DNA from: Desulfovibrio sp. Marseille-P6017
GTDB lineage: Bacteria > Bacillota_A > Clostridia > Peptostreptococcales > Peptostreptococcaceae
DNA length: 64,000 nucleotides
Direction of reading: 5' to 3'
Assembly: GCA_900604495.1 (NCBI GenBank)
Contig: UWOR01000007.1
Span: forward strand, 1 to 64,000
Each line of letters begins with the position of its first letter. Position 1 is the first letter of the stretch. Position numbers and translations under genes: made by a program. The notes under the pieces were generated by a model, which searched no databases, was not told where the DNA came from, and worked only from the letters and a program-made list of their open reading frames with translations. Shown here one piece after another: positions 9,414 to 17,477 of the stretch.

Positions 9414-9527
9414 AATAAATTTCTCCTTTTTATTTTTAGGATTTTGATGTCTAAGTATAAATATGTTAAGCTGTTATTCCTAAAGTTATTATTTATTTTT
9501 AACAAAATTAATTTCAAATCTATTCTT

Positions 9528-9558
9528 AGTATAGTACTTGAAGCTAACTCTAAGTCAA
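9528..9558 (-). promoter_or_regulatory. MerR-type promoter of the DUF362 gene
   Basis: TTGACT (9553-9558) and TATACT (9528-9533) on the minus strand are 19 bp apart. The spacer dyad on the plus strand is ACTTGAAGCTAACTCTAAGT (9536-9555), sharing the AACTCTAAGT-type half-site and the -35 with the site at 264-294. The two elements most likely answer to the same MerR-family activator. Confidence 0.7.
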
Positions 9559-9598
9559 GGTATTTATCATGAAATATTTATTTATTTTTAATAAAAAA

Positions 9599-9626
9599 CT
9601 CTCCAAGATACTATTTTCTTGAAGAG
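9599..9626 (-). terminator. Terminator after a possible 28-codon ORF
   Basis: A 10-bp stem (CTCTTCAAGA with TCTTGGAGAG on the minus strand) followed by six Ts. No annotated-size gene ends here; the only candidate is the small ORF at 9654-9740. Confidence 0.65.
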
Positions 9627-9653
9627 CATTTTCTATATTATTTCCATTTGAAT

Positions 9654-9740
9654 TCATTCTAAATTTATTAGTGTTATAATAAATACTTTTACAACCACAT
9701 TGCGAACAATTTCATATATATTTAATTTTAAATCGTTCAT
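9654..9740 (-). CDS. Possible 28-residue peptide
   Basis: ATG at 9738-9740 preceded by AAAAGGGGAT at good spacing. It encodes MNDLKLNIYEIVRNVVVKVF followed by a short hydrophobic end and TGA. A terminator stands 28 bp beyond the stop (9599-9626), so there is a complete small transcription unit in an otherwise empty 415-bp gap. It resembles no family I know. It could also be the remnant of a larger gene. Confidence 0.35.
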   Translation of the reverse strand: MNDLKLNIYEIVRNVVVKVFIITLINLE

Positions 9741-9828
9741 TTTATATCCCCTTTTAAACATTTAATATTAATATATATGAAATAATAAAATGGTATTATG
9801 AATTATCTATTATATCATTTTATTTAAA

Positions 9829-10485
9829 TTATAATAAACCTTGAGATTTATAAATTTCTAAGTTTTTTATTATATAACTTAATGTACAAAACTCTTTATC
9901 TATTCTTTCCCCTATTAGCATTAATCCATCTATTAATTGCTTTTCTTTAAAGTTTTCTAAAAGTATCATTATACTTACAAAATTAATTCCACCATCTTTA
10001 GTATCTAATGTTCTAGATTTTTTAACAAATTCATTTTCCATTGCACTTTTTATTGCACATTCTAATCTTTCACTAAGTTCTATCACTGGCATTTCCTTGA
10101 ATATTTTTACTTTAGATGAATCTATATTAAGATTTTTTGATTTAGATATATCTGTATTTAAGAATATTACATTTTTAAATTTTGCTCCTGAAAAATCTAC
10201 ATCATCTAAATTAGTAGATTCAAATACCGTATTTTCAAATTTTGCATTCTTAAATTTGCTTTTCTTTAAATTTGCTCCTATTATTTCTGATGATTTAAAT
10301 GTACATCCATAAAAATTGCAAGATTTAAAATGTGCTCCTCTTAAACTTGTAAAGTTAAAATTTGAGTTTGAAAAATCCGTATTGTAACAATTACTTCTTT
10401 TTAAATCTTGATACATAAAATTTTTATTCATTTTTATTGCTTTATTATATTTTAATCCTATTTCTGTTTTTGGTTTATTATTCAT
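9829..10485 (-). CDS. Pentapeptide repeat protein
   Basis: 218 residues. Residues about 28-115 are tandem pentapeptide repeats of the A(D/N)LXX type, for example CNFYG, ANLKK, AKFEN, DVDFSG and AKFKN, which fold as a right-handed quadrilateral beta-helix. The C-terminal 90 residues are non-repetitive and helical. No catalytic motif is present. Some family members mimic DNA and protect gyrase, but nothing here specifies that. A second pentapeptide gene lies at 53978. Confidence 0.8.
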   Translation of the reverse strand: MNNKPKTEIGLKYNKAIKMNKNFMYQDLKRSNCYNTDFSNSNFNFTSLRGAHFKSCNFYGCTFKSSEIIGANLKKSKFKNAKFENTVFESTNLDDVDFSGAKFKNVIFLNTDISKSKNLNIDSSKVKIFKEMPVIELSERLECAIKSAMENEFVKKSRTLDTKDGGINFVSIMILLENFKEKQLIDGLMLIGERIDKEFCTLSYIIKNLEIYKSQGLL

Positions 10486-10671
10486 TTTGCCTCCATATTT
10501 TAAAAGTTTATATAGTTATATATAAATCATTGTATTAATTATTTTTTATATAAGTATTCCTAATATTAACATATAACCTATACCATAACAAGGTTATTAT
10601 ACGTTGATATTGATGATAAATACTTATAATTTTGATATAATAACATTAAATTTAAATAGGAGATAATAAAA

Positions 10672-11109
10672 ATGAATAATAAACTTAATAATCAGGATAC
10701 TTCTAATAAATATAAATGGAATAATGCTATGATTTTAGATAAAATCCAATACGTTTTAAAAGATGAAAATTTAGATGAATTAGAACTTACTGAGGAATTT
10801 TTAGAACATATAAAATCTCAACTAAGTGAAAGTATTTCATCTGAAGAAATAAATAAATCAGCATACATAGTAGCTCAAAATATTGACGAATTAAAAGTTT
10901 TACCTAATGAAGATATAAAAGATTATATATTAAGATTAAAAAATTATTTAAATAATACTACTTTAAAGTGTATCAAATCTGAATATAAAGGAATTGAATT
11001 TGATGTTTATCAAGATTCATCTGTTGATGATGTTTTTAGTGAATACTACTCTAAATATGACCAGACGTACGGAATATCACAGATGCTTTCAGATTTAGGT
11101 CTAAAATAA
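10672..11109 (+). CDS. Conserved-looking hypothetical protein (145 aa)
   Basis: Plus-strand gene with AGGAGA before the ATG and its own terminator. The product is acidic, soluble and mostly helical, with no signal peptide or membrane segment, and I recognise no domain. Features are a central ISSEEINKSAYIVAQNIDEL helix and a tyrosine-rich end (EYYSKYDQTYG). It stands alone, divergent from the pentapeptide gene. Confidence 0.6.
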   Translation: MNNKLNNQDTSNKYKWNNAMILDKIQYVLKDENLDELELTEEFLEHIKSQLSESISSEEINKSAYIVAQNIDELKVLPNEDIKDYILRLKNYLNNTTLKCIKSEYKGIEFDVYQDSSVDDVFSEYYSKYDQTYGISQMLSDLGLK

Positions 11110-11133
11110 TTTATTAATAATATTAAATAAAAT

Positions 11134-11172
11134 AATAAGTGAATGCTATTAAAGTATTCACTTATTTCTTTA
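11134..11172 (+). terminator. Terminator of the 145-aa hypothetical gene
   Basis: 14-bp stem AATAAGTGAATGCT/AGTATTCACTTATT with one G-T pair, followed by TCTTTAT. Confidence 0.75.
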
Positions 11173-11265
11173 TATTCTTATATAAAATTATAATTTAACT
11201 AGATTTTATATAAAAATATAACTACAATTAATATGCAAGACTTTATAATAATTGGATGATTTTAT

Positions 11266-12187
11266 ATGTTTGTTAAAAATGAATGCCTTATAGATGAAGC
11301 TAAAAAAAGTAAGAAGTTACCTAACATTGTCTGGGCAATTATTCTTACATTAATATTTATGAATATAGGTTCACTTATTGGGGCCATTGGTGTAACCCCT
11401 TTATATCTTATCTTAAATAGATTTAATATATTTCAAAGTAACCAAGATTTATTATTTTTATTAATAACATTAGTTTCATTTATATTTATATCTCCTAGTA
11501 TTTATAAGAGTAAAGTTCATAGAAAAAAGACAATTTTCTTCTATTGGATTTAATAAAAATAATTGGAGCAAAAAATATTCTTTAGGATTTATTATTGGAA
11601 TACTTATGATGTGTGCTGTGGTTTTAATATTATTTATATTTGGATTTGTAAGTCTTGAAAATAATCCAACTCAACCAATTGGTATATCTGCTTTAAGTGG
11701 AGTTTTAATTATTTTAATAGGATGGATTATTCAAGGTGCTACTGAAGAAATTGTAACTAGAGGATGGCTAATGAACATTTTAGGAGCAAGATACAATATT
11801 GGTATAGGTTTATTTATATCATCAACTTTATTTGGTTTATTACATTTAACTAATCCTAATGTAAGCTTTATTGCTGTAATAAATATAGTATTAGTTGGTA
11901 TTTTTTATGGCCTATATGTTATAAAAACTAATGATTTATGGACTGTTTGTGGTATGCATTCTGCTTGGAATTTTGCCCAAGGTAATTTATTTGGATTTGA
12001 AGTTAGTGGTATAAATGTTGAGGTTTCAAGTTTAATAGATTTAAACTTAGTTGGAAATAGGTTTATATCTGGTGGAATTTTTGGACCTGAGGCAGGTCTT
12101 AGTGCTACTGTTGTATTACTTCTTTCTATTGGTATTTTAACTTATTTAGATAAAAAAGAATATTTTAATTCCCATTCTATATATTAG
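11266..12187 (+). pseudogene. CPBP-family intramembrane metalloprotease, frameshifted
   Basis: Two reading frames together make one CPBP (Abi/CAAX-like) membrane protease of about 306 residues. The first frame (from 11266) covers the first two membrane segments and goes out of phase at about 11490-11500. The correct continuation is one base over, reading VKFIEKRQFSSIGFNK, and joins the second part, which carries all the catalytic motifs: EEIVTRGW (EExxxR), FGLLH and HSAWNF. The second part has no ribosome binding site near its first ATG. Family members cleave or process peptides within the membrane and often give bacteriocin immunity. A sequencing indel would restore the gene. Confidence 0.8.
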
Positions 12188-12228
12188 ATCAAATAATGTA
12201 TTTACATTTAAAAGGAGGTATCGCTTTT

Positions 12229-12822
12229 ATGAAAGTCTTCATCTTATCATGTGGTGTTTTTGAACCCGAGTTAAATGAAGTTTTAAAAGAAATTAAAGAA
12301 GAAAAAATCTTTGACGATGATATTAATCTAAAATATTTGCCCTTTGGCCTTCATGTAAATTTAAATAAGTTAAAATCAGAGATAGTTAATAATTTAAATA
12401 AGATTGATGCAGATAAAATTATTTTACTATATGGAAGTAAATGCCATTATAAGTTCCATGATTTTTTAAAAAATTATGATAATGTTATTACTTTTAGTGA
12501 AGCAAATTGTATGGAATTAATAATCAAAGATAAAAAAAATAAAAGAAGTATTATTGATAATAAAAATTTATATATAACGTCTGGATGGGTTACTAAGTTT
12601 GATGAATTAAATAAGTTTGCAAATGCTGTTGATATTTATGATATTAGACAACAATATGGTCAATATGAAAATATTATAGTCGCAGATACTAGCTCTTGTG
12701 ATATAACTGATGATATGATTTTTGACCTATTCGAAAAAATTCAGGTTCCTATAGAAGTAGAACATACTGATATTAATATTTTTAAAAGTAAAATTGTTAA
12801 TGCTATAAAAACTTCTTTATAA
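12229..12822 (+). CDS. DUF1638 domain-containing protein
   Basis: 197 residues from the ATG at 12229, which follows a perfect AAGGAGG; an upstream in-frame ATG at 12196 has none. The pattern VFILSCGVFEPEL, LLYGSKCHYKF, EANCMELI and TSGWVTKF matches DUF1638, with three spaced cysteines. In methanogens and acetogens DUF1638 genes neighbour corrinoid methyltransferases, but no such gene is nearby here. The biochemical role is unknown. It is soluble and has a terminator 20 bp beyond the stop. Confidence 0.7.
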   Translation: MKVFILSCGVFEPELNEVLKEIKEEKIFDDDINLKYLPFGLHVNLNKLKSEIVNNLNKIDADKIILLYGSKCHYKFHDFLKNYDNVITFSEANCMELIIKDKKNKRSIIDNKNLYITSGWVTKFDELNKFANAVDIYDIRQQYGQYENIIVADTSSCDITDDMIFDLFEKIQVPIEVEHTDINIFKSKIVNAIKTSL

Positions 12823-12840
12823 CTTTATTATTTACATAAA

Positions 12841-12880
12841 AAAGTATGTATCACTATTATTAGTGATACATACTTTTATT
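12841..12880 (+). terminator. Terminator of the DUF1638 gene
   Basis: 16-bp perfect stem AAAGTATGTATCACTA/TAGTGATACATACTTT with loop TTAT followed by T-rich sequence. It may work on both strands between convergent genes. Confidence 0.85.
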
Positions 12881-12949
12881 TTATTGTTAATGGCAATATT
12901 GGCTTCTAATAATTTTATATTTGATTTACTATTAATTATTTAATCAACT

Positions 12950-13741
12950 TTACTCTATCTTATCATTTAAAGTCTCACTAAATTCTTTAAAGTTAGGATT
13001 ATATTGTATAAATGATTTGTTCTTATACAGAAACGCTTTGTTTGGGCAATGACTCATACATCTTTGACAAAGTATACAGTTTTTATTAAAATTAGCATTC
13101 TCTTCTATTTTAATACAATTAACAGGACAACTCTTTTCACATAGTTTACAATTATTACATTTATTTATATCAATATTAATCTTCTTAGTTAAAAATCTCG
13201 TATAGTAATTATAAAATATCTTATAAATCTTATCTACCATAGTTACATTAAAATTATTTTTGGGATAAACTTTTATTTTTCCATTAAAAAAATCTTTTAT
13301 TTCTTTTTTTATTAATACTTCACTCTCTTTTATTAATTGTTTCTCTTCTTCTTTTGACGACATTTCAAACATGAAATTATAGAAATTATTAGGCATTGGT
13401 ATATACATACAATATCTAATATTAATAAATGGAAATCTATTCATAAAATGTTGAAATGCAAAACTTTCCCTCTTAGCTCCTTGAGTAGTAAAAAGCATAC
13501 AGTTTCCTTGATATTCTCCTAGATACTTTTCTACATATTCAAGTAATATATCTGGATATCTTTCTACATATATAGGACCTCCTATTATCAATGATTCATA
13601 GTCATTTGGATTTATTATATCTTTTTCTATATTTATTAATTTAACTTCTTTTCTATATCTTTCTAACTCAGTTTTTATATTTTTGGATACAAACTTTGTA
13701 TTTCCTGTTCCAGAAAAATATATAATCCCTATCTTATTCAT
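12950..13741 (-). CDS. EFR1-family ferredoxin (flavodoxin fold plus two 4Fe-4S clusters)
   Basis: 263 residues. The N-terminal half is flavodoxin-like, with the FMN phosphate loop FSGTGNTKF near residue 10 and GGPIYVERYP. The C-terminal part binds two 4Fe-4S clusters through CNNCKLCEKSCP and CILCQRCMSHCP. Such fused electron carriers (EFR1 family) are common in strict anaerobes and shuttle low-potential electrons. Partner unknown. Convergent with DUF1638. Confidence 0.9.
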   Translation of the reverse strand: MNKIGIIYFSGTGNTKFVSKNIKTELERYRKEVKLINIEKDIINPNDYESLIIGGPIYVERYPDILLEYVEKYLGEYQGNCMLFTTQGAKRESFAFQHFMNRFPFINIRYCMYIPMPNNFYNFMFEMSSKEEEKQLIKESEVLIKKEIKDFFNGKIKVYPKNNFNVTMVDKIYKIFYNYYTRFLTKKINIDINKCNNCKLCEKSCPVNCIKIEENANFNKNCILCQRCMSHCPNKAFLYKNKSFIQYNPNFKEFSETLNDKIE

Positions 13742-13885
13742 AACTTTTAATCATCTCCATAAAAATTTATTATAACTAGATATTCTATCATATAAAATTA
13801 TATTATTTAGTAACCTATTAATTTATTACGTTTTATTTAAACTTATTCTGAATAAATTTATAATAAATAATGGTTTTGAATAAAG

Positions 13886-13925
13886 TAAAAAACTACTAGA
13901 TGTGTGATTAAATCTAGTAGCTTTT
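13886..13925 (-). terminator. Terminator of the GH31 gene
   Basis: Stem CTACTAGAT/ATCTAGTAG flanked by A and T runs, loop about 10 nt, shortly after the stop at 13942. Confidence 0.8.
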
Positions 13926-13941
13926 ATTAAAAAATAAATAA

Positions 13942-16326
13942 TTATTTTAAAATATACTTCAAATTTTTATCTAAAATGCTTCCATTTATCTTAAAAACTC
14001 TATTCTCATCTTTAGGTAAATAAATAGATATACTATTATATCCTACATTATATTTACCTTCTGTTTTTAAGCTTATTGATATATCAAAATCAGTAGTAAT
14101 TACATTAAATTTATATAAAAAATGATTATTTTCATAGTCATTTGTAATTCCATCATCTTCAAAGAATTTATATTCAAATGTAGAATTTCCTTTTGGAGGG
14201 AATATATAAAATGCTCTTTCATCATTTTCTTTGCTATTAAAGGTTACATCGGCTTCATTTATAGGTATTATACTGCCACCTTGAACTAATACTGGTGAAT
14301 ACTCTAAAGGAGCTGGTATCGTAACTGTCTTTCCACCTTCATACCATTCATGAGTATTAAAATCATACCATCCAAAATCATTTTTAGGAAGATATACAAG
14401 TCTCTCTTTATCACCTTTATTCACTACGCAAGCAACTAATAATGCATTACCTAGCATAAATTCATCATTTTCTTCAAATGTATTTTTATCTACATTTCCA
14501 AAATCATATAGTGTTGGCTTTACTATCGGTTCGTAATATTTGTGTGCTTTATAAAGTAAGTCATATAAATATGGTATTAGACGATTTCTTTGCTTCAATA
14601 AATTAGATATAGTTTTTGTGTATTCTGGATACATCCATGGCTCATTTACAGTCTTGTCATCATTCCAAGAATGTATTGTAAATCGAGGATACATTATTCC
14701 CTGTTGTACCCACCTTACAAATAACTCTGGCTCTGGTGCATTTCCAGAGAATCCACCTATATCATGACCATGATTGTATATTCCAGACAAACTTAATCCA
14801 TTTCCCATTTTTATATTATATTTTAGTGTTTTCCATGAAGTGTAATTATCTCCACTCCAAGTTTGAACGTATCTTTGTATCCCTGGACATCCAGATCTTG
14901 ATATTAAATATGGTCTTTCACTTGGATTAAACTCTTTTTGAGCTTCAAATGATGATTTCATCATCAGTAATGGCATTATAGATCTAACAAGCTCTAAATC
15001 TATCTCTTTTCCAAATCCATTTAATTTATTATTTCCCCATATTTCATATTCATTATTATCATTCCATGTAGAATCTATTCCATACTCTAAAAGCTGTTTC
15101 GTTACTTGTTCTTTCCACCAATTTATAGTGTCAATATTAGTAAAGTCTAAGTGTGCACCTAATTCATCCCAGTATTGACATAAATAAGGTGTATCAGAAT
15201 TTTCTTCTTTTACAAATAACCCTCTTTCTTTTAACTCCTCAAACATTGGATGATCTAATAATAAAGCCGGCTTTATGTTTGCACATAATCTTAAACCTTT
15301 TTTATGAAAATACTCTGTCAGTTTCTCAGGTGAAGGTATCTTATCTCTATTCCAGTTAAATACATACCTCTTATCACCTATTGATGTATATCCTGACGAT
15401 AATTGGAATGATCCACTTAGTATATCGTTTTCTTCACATAAATCAACAAACTTCTTTAACTGCTCTTCTGCATCTGGTGAATCTGTATATGTCATAGTTG
15501 ATCCTGAATAGTGTAAACTCCATTTAGGTGAAAATGTTGTCTTACCACTCATCCAACTGAATGTTTTAACTATAGATGGTATATCTTTTTTAGCAATTAC
15601 ATAATAATCTAGATCTCCATTTATTGAATAAAAATATCTATAGTGTCCATGATAATTATCTAACTCTTGACCCATATCAAATATTGCATTAGACATATTA
15701 TCATAGAATATACCATAAGATAAATTAGTTTCTTCATCTCTAGTTATATAAAAAGGTATATGTTTATATAGTGGATCTGTACTCTCTGCATCATAGCCCA
15801 TAGCATCTATGTTTAGCATTCTATACCTTTTTCCATATCTATTTAAATTTCCTGCCTTCTCACCTAAGCCAAAATACTGTTCTCTTCTATTTCTATTTAT
15901 ATAGTGATATATACCATCACCAAGCTCTCCTTTAAAATTATATGCTTGAGTCTGTCTATCTCTCATAAATTCAACTCTTTTATTATCATCTACATAATAC
16001 CAAGTAATCCTAAAATTAAGTAAATTTATTGATGCCTCCACTTTTGAAGTAGATATTTTTACAAATTCATCACTTTCATCTAATTTAAATTCTGGCAAGC
16101 TAAATCCTGTTGTATCAAACTTATCTCTTCCTTCAAAAGGTATATCATCCATGCCAGGAGCAACTAACCATGTTTTATCTAACTTTAATCCATCTTCTTT
16201 ATGTATTATAACTCTTAATATATCCTCTTCTAATACTTGTACTTTAGCAACTATATCTTCACTAGAAAAGCTAACTATATTATCTTTATTGTTTATAAGT
16301 TTAAACTTAAAATTTCTAATCGACAT
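13942..16326 (-). CDS. Glycoside hydrolase family 31 (alpha-glucosidase/alpha-xylosidase type)
   Basis: 794 residues from the ATG at 16324-16326 (GGAG 7 bases before it). An N-terminal beta-sandwich precedes the GH31 barrel: GLGEKAGNLNRYGKRY, the nucleophile region STWNDNNEYEIW, the acid/base Asp in WSGDNYTSW, and the substrate-binding HDIGGFSG. The C-terminal beta domains follow. There is no signal peptide, so it acts on imported alpha-linked oligosaccharides in the cytoplasm. The exact substrate (maltose-type, isomaltose-type or xylosides) cannot be read from sequence. The upstream AraC regulator on the same strand is the likely activator, although it is frameshifted here. Confidence 0.92.
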   Translation of the reverse strand: MSIRNFKFKLINNKDNIVSFSSEDIVAKVQVLEEDILRVIIHKEDGLKLDKTWLVAPGMDDIPFEGRDKFDTTGFSLPEFKLDESDEFVKISTSKVEASINLLNFRITWYYVDDNKRVEFMRDRQTQAYNFKGELGDGIYHYINRNRREQYFGLGEKAGNLNRYGKRYRMLNIDAMGYDAESTDPLYKHIPFYITRDEETNLSYGIFYDNMSNAIFDMGQELDNYHGHYRYFYSINGDLDYYVIAKKDIPSIVKTFSWMSGKTTFSPKWSLHYSGSTMTYTDSPDAEEQLKKFVDLCEENDILSGSFQLSSGYTSIGDKRYVFNWNRDKIPSPEKLTEYFHKKGLRLCANIKPALLLDHPMFEELKERGLFVKEENSDTPYLCQYWDELGAHLDFTNIDTINWWKEQVTKQLLEYGIDSTWNDNNEYEIWGNNKLNGFGKEIDLELVRSIMPLLMMKSSFEAQKEFNPSERPYLISRSGCPGIQRYVQTWSGDNYTSWKTLKYNIKMGNGLSLSGIYNHGHDIGGFSGNAPEPELFVRWVQQGIMYPRFTIHSWNDDKTVNEPWMYPEYTKTISNLLKQRNRLIPYLYDLLYKAHKYYEPIVKPTLYDFGNVDKNTFEENDEFMLGNALLVACVVNKGDKERLVYLPKNDFGWYDFNTHEWYEGGKTVTIPAPLEYSPVLVQGGSIIPINEADVTFNSKENDERAFYIFPPKGNSTFEYKFFEDDGITNDYENNHFLYKFNVITTDFDISISLKTEGKYNVGYNSISIYLPKDENRVFKINGSILDKNLKYILK

Positions 16327-16457
16327 ATTTAATCTCCATATACTCATAAATTTTATTATATTTAAATTTTATATTAGTATACTTAATTTTTATTACAATT
16401 AAAATGCATATAATTGCTTTAATTATTGTTATTCTTGCTATTTTTTAATTCTATATT

Positions 16458-17332
16458 TTAGTATATATTCATACATTCTTTATGAATTTGTTTTAATTTA
16501 CTTGGAGAAAACCCATATTCTTTTTTAAATGCTCTATAAAAACATGCATAATCACTAAAACCACAAACCTTATATACTCTATTAGCAGGCATACCTTCTA
16601 ATAAGTGCTGCTTTCCTATACTTAATCTTTTTTGTATAACATATTGGTAGTATGATATATTCATAACATCTTTAAATTTATGAGATATAGTATATTTGTT
16701 AATAAAAAATATTGATGCAATATTATCCAAAGATAAATCTTCTGTTATATGTGCATTTATATAGTGTAATATACTACTTATTAATGTATCTTTACTTCCA
16801 CTCATTATATTTTTTGTTCTATTGTATAACTCTCTATTATACATTGTTAAAATTTGAATAATAATTGAATAACCTTCACTCTTATAACAATACTTCTTTT
16901 CTTCATAAGAATCAAAAAGTGATTTAAAAGCGCCTTGAAGTGTTGATGCAATATATCCTTTACTTCTAAGTAAAAATGATTTATTAAAAGATTCGTCTTT
17001 AAAAATGTCCGCATCTTCATCTAGCTCAAAAATTTTATTAATGGCAAATACAGATATCCAAAGTACATATCTTTCATAAGGTACATCAAAATTATGAATA
17101 ATTGGATTATGAAACACACCTGGAGGTATAAATAATAGATCTCCTTTTCTAAATGATATATATAATCTTCTACTATATAATCTAAATTTCCATCTATAAG
17201 AAATAGTAACTCATAAAATTCATGATAATGAAGTGGTACCTCGGGAATTTCAGTATCTTTATAATAATAAACTACAAAATCTTTCTCCGGCATATACATA
17301 TAAGTTTTATGATTAGTCTCTGTTTTTTTCAC
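16458..17332 (-). pseudogene. AraC-family regulator with a homopolymer frameshift
   Basis: Starts at a GTG (17330-17332) behind GAGGGGG. The N-terminal cupin (HYHEFYELLFLIDGNLDY) breaks at about 17145-17148, where the minus strand reads GAAAAGG. One more A would give KGDLLFIPPGVFHNP and continue into the second part, which carries the two helix-turn-helix motifs (LSLDNIASIFFINKYTISHKF and ANRVYKVCGFSDYACFYRAF). The intact protein would be about 291 residues, normal for a sugar-responsive AraC activator, and sits upstream of the GH31 gene. A single-base error in an A run is a real possibility. Confidence 0.85.
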
Positions 17333-17413
17333 AATATCCCCCTCAATAAACTGAATTAATCTATATTATTTTAAATTTATATTTATAATATATCATAATT
17401 CTTCTTATTTCAT

Positions 17414-17450
17414 AAAAAAAACACATTGATAAATTTATCAATGTGTTTTT
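17414..17450 (-). terminator. Terminator of the molybdenum hydroxylase operon
   Basis: Near-perfect palindrome AAAACACATTGATAAA/TTTATCAATGTGTTTT followed on the minus strand by a run of Ts, 28 bp beyond the stop at 17478. Confidence 0.9.
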
Positions 17451-17477
17451 GATATATAATTACATAAAAACTATATA

